Positions 11,456 to 22,337 are shown, numbered from the stretch's first letter. The stretch is DNA of 64,000 nucleotides from Nematopogon swammerdamellus (GCA_946902875.1 OX336340.1:18305566-18369565); one strand, 5' to 3'. Program-made: numbers and translations. The notes: generated by a model not told the origin, from the sequence alone.

Positions 11456-13215
11456 AACAGCGGCCGGCGTCAACGCTTCAAAAGTACAGCGAATTTTAGA
11501 TCATCTTGTCTTAATTATTAGGTTCATCTTAGCTTGACGAAATGGACTTCTTGCTTCGTGCCTTTACAAGTAATTGCAATATGATTCTTAGACAGATATA
11601 CATAGAACACAAAATTGCATGCTACGCGGCAGTCGGCACCGCTCTCTGTTTCCCTTCAAAGGAAGCCGCGCGCCTTCAAAGGAAGCCGCGCGTCTTTATA
11701 GAAAACCGCGCGTTAAGCCCATTCCTTTGTCGGCAAATCACGGTGCTGCCGTATTTTAGTACCTAAAACATTCATTTTAAGAGTCAAATTCAAGTGACAT
11801 TAGAACTTTAGGTTTGTTGCACGCATGCATGCTATACAAGTTCAGAACAGAATATTAATGGAAACGATTGTTTTAAAGTTTAATAATGATTATTTGGTAT
11901 ATTATTTTTCTATGATTATTTTGAAATCGGAAATGTCATACATAATCATCTTCTTCTTTTACGGGACTTTAGTATTGATGGAAATGTGACAGCTAATCTG
12001 TCATCTCATCAGTCATCACATAAATAAAGTTTAACTGGCATTAGTCAGCATCAGCACGGAAATCACACGCAGGTAGACCATCGATCTGATACCTATTTGA
12101 GTTAGGCAAGTAAGTAAATATGTTTTATGATTAGGTATGATATTATAAGATATTCCTATTTATTGAGTAGTTAACCAACCAATTTACTAAAAGGTAAACA
12201 ATACCGTATAATTAAATGTTATGAAATTATGTTACGGCATAGATAAATAGTTGAATTAAAACAAAGAAGTATTGTGAGTACCTACATAATTTTTAAATGA
12301 TAGGCTTCTCTGCGATAGAGCTGTTCGCGACTCTATTCCCTTTTCCTGTTGAATCTTTCCGTGTTTTACGGTGTTCGATGCGAACTTTGGTTACCTACTC
12401 ACTTTTTGGTTTCAAGCAAAGAACAGGAATAAAATGCGAAAAGAGCAAGTATTTCATATGAAAATACGTTTCGTATTTTTCCGTTTTTCACGGTACCTAA
12501 GTCAAATAAATCCGTATCAAAGTGCAAAAAACGGCATCTTTACAACTCTAGTATTAAGTAGTTCCTATTTGCTCATCGTTCGCTTACCGCCGGTTCCTCC
12601 AGAGCAAGAAGCCGCGCTTACCTACCTATTAAAACCTATTAGTTCGAGAAGTTTGCAGTCTGAACAGGCTGTGCCTTGATAGTTTCTTATATACTGCAAC
12701 GACGAGATACTTTCTGAGTAAATTCACAGACTCCTATAACATTACTAGTAACTTTGTGTGTGTGTCGTGAGTTCGTGGTGCTGATTCTCAGGACAGGGCA
12801 AAAAGACAGCGGAGTCCGCAGGTATCCAACACATTTACTCTAGCCCTAAAAGAAACGAGCTAAAAGAAATTCGTCACCAAATTCCGCGTGGGCATTAGGT
12901 AAGAAAGGCGAGCAGGTAGTGTGCTCCTGGATACAGGTGGCGGTTTTCATTAAAAGGATCTACTTCCGGCGACAGCCCGCCAGGGTAGAGTTCCTCCTAA
13001 GCGGAGAGAGGCGGTACGTTCTTGAATTACTGTCATGTGACATGTGTGCTGTTAAGTTATGTATGATCTATCTACATGCAGTCACGTCAAAATACTTTCG
13101 GAAGGTAGGATGTGGTAGGCATGCAGACACAATTCTGCCGCTTCTTCCACTCTCATATTGTCACTCATGCACACTCACATGTATGAATGTGTTTAAATTA
13201 TATTTTAAATAATAC
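11456..13215. other. Unique sequence, no gene recognised
   Basis: A 22-bp direct duplication (CCTTCAAAGGAAGCCGCGCG, twice) lies at about 11,655-11,697. Open frames at 12,371-12,679 and 12,919-13,212 have no motif I know. A fair donor (TTAG then GTAAGAAAG) is at about 12,898, with no convincing exon before it. Confidence 0.4.
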
Positions 13216-13664
13216 TAGCTGTGCCCGCGGCTCCGCCCGCTCTCATATTTGACTTCTCTGCTAACCTCATAAGCCATTTAGCGTGATAGTAAGTAGCCTA
13301 TAGTTGATGGGAAGAATCAAGCTATCCGTAGATTTTTTTTTAATTAAAATCGTTTCAGTGGTTCTCGAGTTATAAGCGGACAGACAGACATAATATGTCA
13401 TTCTATATTATAGAAAGCAGACGTTGGATTTTATTAAAGATATAGCTGTGCCCGCGGCTCCGCCCGCTCTCATATTTCACTTCACTGCTAACCTCATAAG
13501 CCATTTAGCGTGATAGTAAGTAGCCTATAGTTGATGGGAAGAATCAAGCTATCCGTAGAATTTTGTTTTATTAAAATCGGTTTAGTGGTTCTCGAGTTAC
13601 AAGCGGACAGACAGACACTCAGACAGATAGAAAGCAGACGTTGGATTTTATTATAGGTAAGGAA
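13216..13664 (+). mobile_element. Tandem pair of AGCTGTGCCCGCGGCTCC repeats
   Basis: Two head-to-tail units begin at 13,216 and 13,443 and are nearly identical: TAGCTGTGCCCGCGGCTCCG, CATAAGCCATTTAGCGTGAT, GGTTCTCGAGTTA, AAGCGGACAGACAGACA, then AGCAGACGTTGGATTTTATT. Unit 2 lacks about 20 bp near its end. A third copy is at 63,631-63,836. This start is common on lepidopteran RTE-derived non-autonomous repeats. No coding capacity. Confidence 0.75.
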
Positions 13665-14027
13665 GTCAACTAATTATTTAGTTATTCTTCAATTCACAAC
13701 TCTATGTATAAAAGGTACGAATGTTTGTACCTAACTTGTTTTTCTGGATACGTATCAACTATCGCTCCGATCGAATGAAGAAGAGATTGGGGGCTGGATC
13801 AAACGCGACACAGTCTTTCAAGAAATATCAAAGTATCCTTGTACCAGGCTATTTTGTTAGATCTCAAAAGCTTCTGTATCTATACTACTGTTGAAACATA
13901 TTTTTCTCGACCTGAGAACACTTAAGTAATACCAATATTCCTATCAAATTTATTGGTACCGTACCTAACTGATGGTAAGTGGGATATGGTGTCTATAGAG
14001 TTTTGCTTTGCTGTTAGGCTAACTTAA
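13665..14027. other. Unique sequence, no gene recognised
   Basis: No open frame or repeat recognised before the LINE-J fragment that follows. Confidence 0.4.
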
Positions 14028-14400
14028 TCATTCTCCGGTCTATTTTCGAATGGGGTCGTAGTAAATTGGTCGAGTTCAACGCTTCCAAGAAACAAGTTTG
14101 CACGTTCAGTGTGAAGAGAACGGCATTCACACCAGCTCCTTCCTTATAAGGCACGTCGCTTAAATTTAGCCACCATCTCGGGATCCTCGGAGGCGAACTG
14201 TCGCACGAACTAAATTTCCGACGCCATATCGAGGACAAGGCCAAGTTGGCTTCTAAAAATCTGGGCGTACTTTATTAAGTATTTTATTACACCTTATTAG
14301 GTGGCACCGGTTAGGTCAGCATTGCATTCATAACCCTCTGTGCATGGGCGTCGTTAGACACATTATGGATGGCTCGGCGGCGCCATACGGCGCGTTTTCA
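14028..14400 (+). pseudogene. LINE-J fragment: internal RT piece plus 3' end, with deletion
   Basis: 14,038-14,280 matches the 54.5-56.1 kb LINE from about 55,310 to 55,550 (GTCGAGTTCAACGCTTCCAA, CACACCAGCTCCTTCCTT, GACGCCATATCGAGGACAAG). It is interrupted by an in-frame stop and small changes. After about 50 unrelated bases the element's 3' end follows (CATGGGCGTCGTTAGACAC to TCAATAAAAAAA). About 500 bp between the two parts is missing, so this is an internally deleted, dead copy. Confidence 0.8.
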
Positions 14401-14406
14401 ATAAAA

Positions 14407-14806
14407 AAACCAGCCAAATGCGAGTCGAACTCGTGCACCGAGGGTTCTGTATCGCCATGTCATGGCTAGCGCCACTCACGCCATCTAGATGGCGTGTATG
14501 AAATGCTTCATATTAGTAATGTCATGATTAGTTAAAATGCTTCATAATCTATTCGCTAGATGGCGCGCGCGCATATACTTTTTTGGTTTCTTCTATGGGA
14601 ACCCCCGTGAATTTTCTAGTTTTTCTTATTTTTATTATTTGTTATTATATATCGGCCATAATAACACATATTCTGTGAAAATTTCAACGGGCTACCTATT
14701 ACGGTTCAAGGGATACAGCCCTCGGATGGATGGACAGACGGACGGACGGACAGACAGACAGCGTAGGCTTAGTAATAGGGTCCCGTACCGGATACGGAAC
14801 CCTAAA
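14407..14806 (+). mobile_element. Repeat E, longest copy
   Basis: Starts CCAGCCAAATGCGAGTCGAA, has GAGGGTTCTGTATCG near the start and GGATACGGAACCCTAAAAA at the end, so GGGTTC(C/T)GTA and TACGGAACCC are inverted at the two sides. A GACA/GACG run lies near the 3' side. The open frame seen across it is a by-product of the repeat. It directly abuts the poly(A) of the LINE-J fragment, so one may have inserted at the edge of the other. Confidence 0.7.
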
Positions 14807-14939
14807 AACACTACTTCGGCAAAGTTTACAACCTATGTCAAGTACGACGCGGCGTTGGTCCCGACAACCTTCGCACCCATAGAGTCATGTAAAATTAACG
14901 CGCAACGGCCATCACTGGACTTAATTAAGTTGTTATTAA

Positions 14940-15060
14940 ATAAAAAGTTGCCTAATGTACGAGCCGGGCGGGCAAGGCGGGGGCGACGCGAGGGCGGTGC
15001 GGGGGAGGGCGGCACGCCTATAAACATTAATCAGGCCGGAGGCGGCGAGCAGTGGTCCTG
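14940..15060. promoter_or_regulatory. GC-rich, G-run island
   Basis: A run of at least six GGG-or-longer tracts on the + strand (GGGCGGGCAAGGCGGGGG, then GGG, GGGGG and GGG after short loops) in AT-rich surroundings; it could form a G-quadruplex. Preceded by TTAATTAAGTTGTTATTAAA. It is not a dispersed repeat here. A regulatory or first-exon role is inference only. Confidence 0.3.
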
Positions 15061-16705
15061 ACAGATTATTACCCCTCCTTTAAAATTACAAGGAAAACGG
15101 CGACAAATGTTTTTTAATATTTTAAGTGAAAAAAGTTATATTTTCAGGTGCCCTTAATGTCGCTTGTTGATTTAGTTGTGAAGTTGTTAATGTTTCTTAT
15201 TACACCGTTACGCTGAATAATTTGTAGCCCCTGAAGTTTTCTGAACGCCACATTTAATTTTCTCTTTGAAAGGCGAGTAATTAAATTTTATTCGGAATCG
15301 TATTTGTCGGTGCGTGAGGCGTATTCATTCAGGTACATAATAAAATATTCAACATAATTTTAATAATAAACTTTTATGGTATCATTTCATTCTGATTCCA
15401 TTTTATGCAATGTTCTGTTCATATCTCTGAGTGAGGTGGCAAGCTTGCCAGACTTGGCTTATGCAAATGCTGCGAAGTTATCATGGAGGAAACAAGCTCC
15501 CCGCGCCATAGCTCGATGGAAGTTATAGAAGAGCGTAGACTTATGTTATCGTCGTCGATAATTTCGGGCAAATTTTCGCGGCAATTTCGGATTTTGACGT
15601 CTTCTAGCAATGGAATATATTTCAGCACCACGAGTAAGGAAACTGACCGGCCGAGGAATACGGCGGCGCCGTACTTGGCATTATAATGTACTGATGTGTT
15701 ATTGAGTACATTATAATGCCAAGGTGGGCAGTTGACTTGTAATAATATAATGCAAGCTTTTTTGAGTCTAAGCGACGAATATGTAGTTAAAAAACCTTAC
15801 GAACATGACAAAACTCTTAAAAGGTCAAATACAAATATAATTGATCAAAAGGCTAAACCGAACACTTTCACGGAAATTTCCGAAGGAGTAATTCCATTCG
15901 AGAGCGTCAAAGCTAAAAACAGCAAATTGAATTGTATCGAAATTGTCTCTCGGAAAAACAATGTTTCTAGTAAACAGATCGGAATCAGACGTCACACGAA
16001 ATTTAAGAAAAGAAAAGCGGGAGAGAGAAACGCGGAGAGGAATCCGGGATAAAGGCATATACCGGTGTAATTATATTCTGAGTATTTCCGAGTGAGGTAT
16101 TTGTGGATGTTCGGGAGAGGATAGGAGCAAGCCTTATCTGGGCGGAGCTTTGCTTCCGCCGAGCCGCCGAGCCCGCTAGCTCGGCCTCGACCTCCGCTCC
16201 AGAGGAGGCAACATTACCTACGTGCTTGTTTTTTCGGGGTAAAATTGAGGAACTTTTACATCCTTCTGAAAATACTTTTTGAGCTGCCGTTACATCTGCG
16301 AATGAGCAGGAAATTGCACGTAACCTGAGGGGGAGTCTTGTAGATAGGACGTGGAACGAGTGTTGCCGAAGTTTCGAGTAAACATTTTGAGGTAAATGTG
16401 CATAACAAAGTATCGTCAGCGGCCATGGATTTATATCGCCCTGTGAATATGAAGTTGATAATGCCGCATGACATATTCGATCAAAGATATATATCTATCT
16501 ACTGCAGTTTAACAATAAACAACCCCCCCTCTAGAACTTTTGCGTTCTACACAACTAAAAAGCTTTTAATCCACCACATACATAATACATAAGTTTAAAA
16601 GCTTCATAATATTTTATCATTCTATGAGTATACTTATCCTTAGCATCAGAGCAACAACAATATCAACGACATTTCGAAACCAAGCAAGCGAATTCCCACG
16701 ATAAA
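15061..16705. other. Unique region with one short hairpin
   Basis: Unique DNA. Small open frames at 15,483-15,686 and 15,732-16,052 have no known motif. GC-richer patches are at 15,480-15,670 and 16,120-16,215. No splice-supported exon could be built. Confidence 0.4.
15674..15723. repeat. Perfect 18-bp-arm hairpin
   Basis: CTTGGCATTATAATGTAC at 15,674-15,691 and its exact reverse complement at 15,706-15,723 flank a 14-nt loop. It could be a small MITE remnant or a structured element. Confidence 0.9.
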
Positions 16706-16870
16706 ATAACGGTCAAGTGTGACTCAAACTCGCGCACCGAGTGTTCCGTAATAACACACGAATTGGCCAGTTTTAATTATATGTTGTTTTACTTTAGAAT
16801 TTGCGCTATAATCCCACCAAGTTTGACGCTAGTATTAATTATCATTTTACGATAGAACAAATACATTTTC
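16706..16870 (+). mobile_element. Repeat E, 5' part
   Basis: GGTCAAGTGTGACTCAAACT, CGCGCACCGAGTGTTCCGTA, then ATTTGCGCTATAAT and AAGTTTGACGC. The last part matches 59,045-59,070, which confirms the family. Confidence 0.6.
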
Positions 16871-17384
16871 TTATGTGATAACCACAAATTAACAATTTTC
16901 TGATTATTTCTTTACTTCCGCTGTGAGACCTTACATTTCATGATTCTAGGCCAGTGGGAAGTGCCCTATATGTTTTGATGAGTGAGTTTGCTAGTATCGA
17001 AATATTTGACGTGAATGGTGGTATCTTTTGATTGCGTTGACTTAGAAGCTTGAATTTTTACACCTCTAAGGGCTTGCAGATACTAGTTTATGATATTAAT
17101 TTCAACTTGATACCTCTGCCCATTCCTAAGACGGACATACAACAAAGTGATCCTATAAGAGTGTTGTTTTCCCCCTTTTAAGCTACGGAAACCTAAAAAC
17201 TTATTCAAGCTATGTTCACATGAAACCGGCCAATAATTCTAGTTAAATATAATTTTTCGAATACAATAGAAAGTAAAACAAAATCATATCGTGACCAAAG
17301 AGATTTTATGTATAGAGTGAGCACTACGAAGAAAGAATACAGAGAAATGACGGCCAATAACTGAGGTATGAGGTAAGGTAGCGG
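16871..17384. other. Unique sequence, nothing recognised
   Basis: No open frame, RNA gene or repeat recognised. Confidence 0.4.
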
Positions 17385-17495
17385 GGTGGCGGAACGCTGA
17401 GCCGCGCGGGGCGGGAAGCGAGCGGGAGAGGGGCTAGCTAGCGAGCGACTAGCGGCTAGCGGCCCGGCTGGCCCGGCCGGTCAGTCAACACGTGC
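17385..17495. promoter_or_regulatory. GC-rich island with repeated GCTAGC
   Basis: Contains GGGGTGGCGG, GGGGCGGGAAGCGAGCGGG and several GCTAGC/CTAGCG steps, with closely spaced G-runs on the + strand. Strongly unlike the AT-rich flanks. Promoter or enhancer use is inference. Confidence 0.3.
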
Positions 17496-17578
17496 ATGGA
17501 ATACGTAGGGTTGTCACTTAGTCTACCAAAAATATATTTTTCGATTTATTATTTTACGAGTAGGTATTATGGTTAATT

Positions 17579-17641
17579 GTGCCCGTAGTCTAGTGGTAAC
17601 GCTTCTCAATGCAGAAGTTGCGGGTTCAAATCCCGGGCACT
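17579..17641 (+). tRNA. tRNA-like sequence, probably a pseudo-tRNA or SINE head
   Basis: The outer seven bases pair exactly (GTGCCCG and CGGGCAC). An A-box-like TAGTCTAGTGGTA, an anticodon-like stem CTTCT/AGAAG with a 6-nt loop, and a B-box GGGTTCAAATCCC follow in order. The spacing is short: the T-arm and the 3' acceptor strand overlap and the D-stem pairs poorly, so it cannot fold as a normal 72-nt tRNA. A degenerate tRNA copy or the head of a SINE is more likely than a working gene. Confidence 0.45.
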
Positions 17642-18122
17642 AACTAATGTACTTATTTATTTCCTTGATAAAGATTGATATACGTGCATTTCATAACGAA
17701 TAGGTACGATCGCTCCGGTGAAGAAAAATAAAGTTAGGTAACTAGTGCACACTGGTCTATGAAGGTATTTTTGTGTAAACTGCTTCTGATTTCCACTGGT
17801 CACCATGTACGAGTAATCGAACCGGATATAACAAATTGTGACAAGTTCGAGTGCAATATGACTGCCATAAGAATACTCAATAAACAATAAAACAACAACA
17901 ATAAAAACAATACCTCCTATGTCAGTGAGCAGAGTCCGTGCCTAGCAGTGGGACGTTTTAAAGGATTATAGAAGAAAACAGATAGTGAATTTCATCGAAA
18001 AAAACGTTTTTATGTATTTAAACTTAAAATACAGAACTATAATAACTTGAAATAAATACCTAAACTTATATGGGTTTTTAAATTACCGTGGTTATTTGAC
18101 ATTTTAAGAAGTAACAACGGCA
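17642..18122. other. Unique sequence, nothing recognised
   Basis: AT-rich, no supported gene or repeat. Confidence 0.4.
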
Positions 18123-18123
18123 T

Positions 18124-18243
18124 TACTCACTATCGAAATACGAGCTGTGTGGCTCGACATTTCGGCCAGAGTGCTCATGATGATGGGCCATACGTTTGGC
18201 CCGAAACGTCGAGCCACACAGCTCATATTTCGACCGCGAGTAA
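18124..18243. repeat. Imperfect long palindrome (about 44-bp arms)
   Basis: Left arm 18,124-18,167 (ACTCACTATCGAAATACGAG, then CTGTGTGGCTCGAC and TTTCGGCC) pairs with the right arm 18,199-18,243 with a few mismatches. The spacer contains ATGATGATGGGCC. This resembles a foldback MITE or the hairpin end of a larger element. Confidence 0.75.
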
Positions 18244-18955
18244 AGCCGTTTTGTATTCTTATAGTACCTACACTTAATAACTAGAATAATATCTAAAAAA
18301 CTAAACTTAATAATAAAGAATTCATAACTGCGGTCTTGGCCTTGGACTAAACTTAAAATCTTCAAACCAAACATACATAAAATAAAGAGTGCAGCATTTA
18401 TAAAAAAAATATATATATATAACTAAAAAAACCATTAGGTATACTTTGGACTACACACACAAACACAACTAAAATAACTCTTCCTCCGTACTTAAACAAA
18501 ATAATTTAAATTTCACTTTACACAAATTTAAATTTTCACTTTCCCTTAAACAATGTATCATCTTGGACTATTTTTATCCATCTTTCTCGTATTGATCCCT
18601 TAGAAGGATGTGGAAACCTTGTAAAAAAATTGTTTTCTTGAAAATGTCTCAATTACTTACTAATTAAAAAAAAAAAAAAAGAATAGCGACAATTCACTCT
18701 CATATTTTAACGTGGTTTAATACATATTTATTTACTTTCATACATGATATCCCAGAACTCTATTTCTAATCATTCATATGTGGCAGCCCTAATGAGCGCG
18801 TTCAATTTATTTGTTTAATTAAATAATTATTAAATAGTTATTGCAATGCGAGGTCAATACATAAAATGTACAAAATTTTCAAATTGAAGTAGCGTTGTGA
18901 CAGCCCTAATTGGCCAGTTGAACCAAATATTTCTAAGCACATGGAAAACAAGATA
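18244..18955. other. Unique AT-rich sequence
   Basis: Contains an (AT)n run near 18,408 and a poly(A) run near 18,665. No gene recognised. Confidence 0.4.
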
Positions 18956-18956
18956 T

Positions 18957-19459
18957 TATATATAAGGTCTTTCAAAATTAGTTAATAGTACGCTAAGGGG
19001 GGGTTCTGTATCGTAAATAAATCGCTTTTGAGGAACAAAGATTTTTTTTTACAAAAAAAAAATTTATAATAATGTAAAATGTAAAAAAAAATTCTTTTCT
19101 TAATCGTTTCAGTTTCATGCCAGGAACAAAAAAGTCTTCCAACACATAGATCTCTTTCTTTCAGAAATTGTGAAAACCACAATTTTAGTTTTATTAGTAT
19201 GGAATAGAAAGAATTTGATTTTTTTTACCAACTTACACGTCACATCAAAATGGTAATGAAGACTTTTTTGTTACTGTTATGAAAATGAATCGATTAGGCT
19301 ATAAAAATCAACCACATATTTTTTTATTTAAATACATACAAAACATTTTACATAAAAAAAGGCGAAGGTCCAAAAAATTTTATATAGGTTTTACTCCCTA
19401 TATGATGCAGAACCCCCCCTTAGCGTACTATTAACTAATTTTGAAAGACCTTATATATT
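18957..19459. mobile_element. Long-TIR element with 7-G/7-C arm runs
   Basis: Arms of about 53 bp (18,957-19,010 and 19,407-19,459) match almost exactly: TATATAAGGTCTTTCAAAAT, TAGTTAATAGTACGCTAA, seven Gs, TTCTG. Inside, AACAAAAAAGTCTTC (about 19,122) and its complement (about 19,258) continue the symmetry, so the arms probably once spanned much of the element. No transposase. Flanks are TATA-rich, so a target duplication cannot be fixed. Confidence 0.8.
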
Positions 19460-19485
19460 AAGATCACAATGAAGTGATACTTACC

Positions 19486-19783
19486 TATGAAATGAGATGC
19501 TATCAGTTTTCCCAATATTTTTGGTATGATTTTTGCAATATCGCAATTCGCAACACACAACCGGGCATAATGACTGGCGCGATGCGAGCCGCAGACGGAC
19601 GGCAGCGAGCGCGCGGACGGCGCGTCCGCCGCGTTCGGTCGCTCGCGAGCTACTAGTCACAAGAGGGTCCCTCCGCGTAATGGTTACTCCACCGCGGTGG
19701 AGCGAAGGCTGTTGCCCGGGTAAGAGGTCTAGTAGAATACATGATACGTCGTTGATCGTGACAAAAAGAAATTTTTCAATCAC
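19486..19783 (-). CDS. Possible first exon on the minus strand, with strong donor
   Basis: The minus strand is open for 100 codons from ATG at 19,783 down to a stop that overlaps a good splice donor (CATAG then GTAAGTATC, exon end about 19,486). The middle (19,560-19,730) is a GC-rich island, as first exons often are. The translation is Arg/Ala/Leu-rich and matches nothing I know, and the same stretch is open on the + strand (19,533-19,883), so the frame could be a by-product of high GC. Either a coding or a 5'-UTR first exon is possible. Confidence 0.25.
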
Positions 19784-19883
19784 TCAAAATATATCGTTGA
19801 ATTATTTTACACCTCCAAAACGTCCGACCATACAGCAAACCAACAATAATAATGTTATCTCACTTCTGCCACGAGCATTCTAA

Positions 19884-20956
19884 ACAAACGGCTGCACGGC
19901 CGAAACTACGATAGCTATATCGCTCTCAACATGCTGTCCTATTGACTCATCGATGTTCAAGAGCCGAACTCATTTGTTTGCCTTGATATTCCCCTCCTCT
20001 AGCTCTCACCTCCGGATACGATGCTTACATTCACACACTTTTCTTGTCATAACCTCCATGGTCACAAATATGTTTTTCTGAAAAATATTACGAGTATATT
20101 GAACGCACCGTGGTATTCTATGCTCCATTGGTGATGTTGGTTTGTTATCAATATAGCTATTTATGTGGTTGAACATTTTTAGAAATGAGTTCATCAATTT
20201 GATACATTTCTCCAGATACGTTTCATCAATTGTTTTAGAAAAGTGAGTGAATGTATTTCGAACCAAGCAATGAACTTGTCGATGTTTCACATTGTCGATG
20301 GACTGAACTCCCGGCGGCGCTGTGAACGTCGCACGAACGAGTGAGTGACCCTTTAGACCGCAATGTATACGTAACATTATTGACAAGAATGTCTGTCGCA
20401 GTCCATACCTCACTCCGGGGACGCCTAGCTCTCACTCGAGTGCCTGGTTCCCGTAGGAAGCTCGCTGCGAGTCGAATATGCAAATCCAGTGCATTCGAGT
20501 CGGTTTTCGTCGGCGAAATATGGCCACAACGACAAAGCCCCGGATCGAATGCTTCCGAGTCTCGTGGATGCCGGAGATGTTGCCGGTGACCGTCAGGAAA
20601 TCTAGGAATTGTTCGTCGTTTACATATTGCCTGCTAAAGGCTTGCGTGTGCTGTGCAGTCCCATGTAACAGCAACTGTGAATTGTTTGGGAATAGCGAGC
20701 CTTGGGATGAATAAAGAGCAACCGACAGACGCTTGCGGAATGCTCATGAAATACACGTTTGATAAAATATGAGTGAATTTTGTAATTCCGGTAAGTAAGA
20801 TCTGTCAGTAATCTAGGGGAAACCTTCTTCTTGTTAAAGTGACGTTGCTTTTAGAAGGCTATCGTTCTATAAATTGGGTCTAGCTGCATCTTCGAGACTG
20901 CATCTCGTATCAGAGAGGGGCTGTATCATCTGCTCTATCGTTTAGAAATTTCCATG
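19884..20956 (+). other. Unique region with a possible 5' exon ending at 20,790
   Basis: Unique, GC-balanced sequence. A strong + donor (TTCCG then GTAAGTAAG) lies at 20,790/20,791, and an ATG at 20,769 with A at -3 would give seven codons plus one base before it. Open frames upstream (20,341-20,589 and 20,478-20,714) are in other frames and are not supported. The partner exon was not found. Confidence 0.25.
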
Positions 20957-21091
20957 AGTTCGGGAGTTGTCTAAGTCACATTTTTAGCGAAAATGAGCTT
21001 TGAATGCAGGTTGATTCAGCAGATTTTTCTGCATATTTCTGCATTCAAAGCTCATTTTCGCTAAAAATGTGACTTAGACAACTCCCGAACT
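20957..21091. repeat. Perfect hairpin, 53-bp arms, 29-nt loop
   Basis: The arm 20,957-21,009 (AGTTCGGGAGTTGTCTAAGT to TTTGAATGCAG) is an exact reverse complement of 21,039-21,091. The loop holds a further small hairpin (GCAGA, TTT, TCTGC). The lack of any arm mismatch implies recent origin, gene conversion or selection. A transcript would fold into a long precise duplex. Confidence 0.95.
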
Positions 21092-21590
21092 GGAGCGACG
21101 TTCATATTTTCCGCGTCCCTACATTATCGGATACGAAAGGTTCAGTATATCGCAAAGTTGGAAGTGTCCCATCTCCGTGCATTGCTCCAGGTTTTGGAAG
21201 CAGTGGAGGGGCTGTGCCCGTGTTATGTTTGCGGGATGCTGTATCCCGGTCTCTAGCAGAATGGCGTCGAGAGCTATCTAGAGCTCCTTCTGCTTTGTGA
21301 TTGCCATACGAGGAGCAGCCTCGATTCTCATTTGTTATTTTTATTAGCAACGGAAACTTGATGTCGATTAGATTTGAGAACCTAAACTGGGATAGGAATT
21401 CATGTTGCATGTAATTGGGTATTTGTTTTTCTCTAGTGCATATAATTATTTAACCATTATGAGCTGGGCAAGCAAAAACATTCTGCCTCCGAAAGGGTGT
21501 CTTCTGGGTATCAAAACCGACGTCATACATTATTTTCTTCAAATAAAGTTGAATTTAATTCAGTTTGGAGTAACCTTGTCCTACATTGGC
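21092..21590. other. Unique sequence, no gene recognised
   Basis: Small open frames on both strands (for example 21,102-21,410 -) have no known motif. Confidence 0.35.
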
Positions 21591-21599
21591 GGCCGTGGA

Positions 21600-21803
21600 C
21601 AGGAAACGGAGCGTGCGAAGACCATCCACCAGGTGGGACGACGAGTCAAGTGCATCGGCGGAAAGCAGTGGTTCCGTACCTCTGAAGGCCGAGAGGACTG
21701 GAGGAAAATTGGAGAGGTGTATGTCCAGCAGTGGACACTTACACACTGACTGACTGACTAATTAAATTTTATTTTATTGTAAATATTTTAAACAATGGTG
21801 TAA
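21600..21803 (+). pseudogene. 3' end of an RTE-like LINE
   Basis: Translation in two frames gives RRPSTRWDDE, then VKCIGGKQWF, EDWRKIGEVYVQQWT and a stop. This is the well-known C-terminus of lepidopteran endonuclease/RT elements (RP-x-RWxDD ... DRxxWRxxxEAYVQQW). A frameshift lies between the two parts. A short 3' UTR with (CTGA)n follows, and SINE-A poly(T) begins at once at 21,804. Only the last roughly 70 codons survive. Confidence 0.75.
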
Positions 21804-22196
21804 TTTTTTTTTTTTTTTTTTTTTTATGGAACCTGACACGGTTGGCTACATCACCTACAACATCCGTGATGTGAGCCCATAACACAGGGTGAACTAGGTG
21901 CCATGTCAGTGCTTCCCTTCATTTCATGTCGGCTACACTAAACTGGACGGAAAACACGAACTATTTACATAGCCGTTTCGACCGACGTTTCGTTCAGTGC
22001 GGTGGTACCAACCCGGCCGGGATAAACCCTACCACCTAGTAAGGTAAGAAGGGAAGGGACCTACAGTTTAACGTGGAATCCGAACCACGGTCAGCCTCCA
22101 ACGGTCGAGCGGTCACCCATCCAATCACTGACCGCGCTCAGCGTTGCTTAATAACAGTTGACTAACCAACCGCGCCACTGAGCTACCGAGGCTGAC
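21804..22196 (-). mobile_element. SINE-A, full-length copy
   Basis: Reads on the minus strand: GTCAGCCTCGGTAGCTCAGT (tRNA-like start), a block at 22,111-22,151 matching the 5S rRNA internal promoter (TTAAGCAACGCTGAGC, then CAGT and GGATGGGTGACCGC), GTGGTTCGGATTCCACG (B-box-like), a body of about 230 bp, and a poly(A) tail (T run 21,804-21,825). No coding capacity. Expected to be copied by pol III and LINE machinery, by analogy with other SINEs. Confidence 0.9.
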
Positions 22197-22204
22197 GAAT
22201 TTTC

Positions 22205-22288
22205 TTATTCCTTAGTCGACTTTTACGACATGCGACGGGGAGAGATGCAGTGGGGCTATTCTTTTTAAGTACCGACCCCACACGGTAC
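22205..22288 (-). mobile_element. SINE-B head fragment
   Basis: CTTAGTCGACTTTTACGACA, GGGGAGAGATGCAGTGGGG, then CCCCACACGGTAC. Only the 5' about 80 bp (on the minus strand) is present, directly beside the SINE-A head. Confidence 0.75.
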
Positions 22289-22337
22289 ATAATACATAAT
22301 ACCCGTAATATTGTTGCATTTGTATTATTGTTCATTG

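Noticed and set aside
14537..15061. 174-codon open frame on the + strand
   Set aside because: It runs through repeat E and then the GC-rich island. Its QTDGRTDRQRR part is the translated GACA/GACG run, so it is a by-product.
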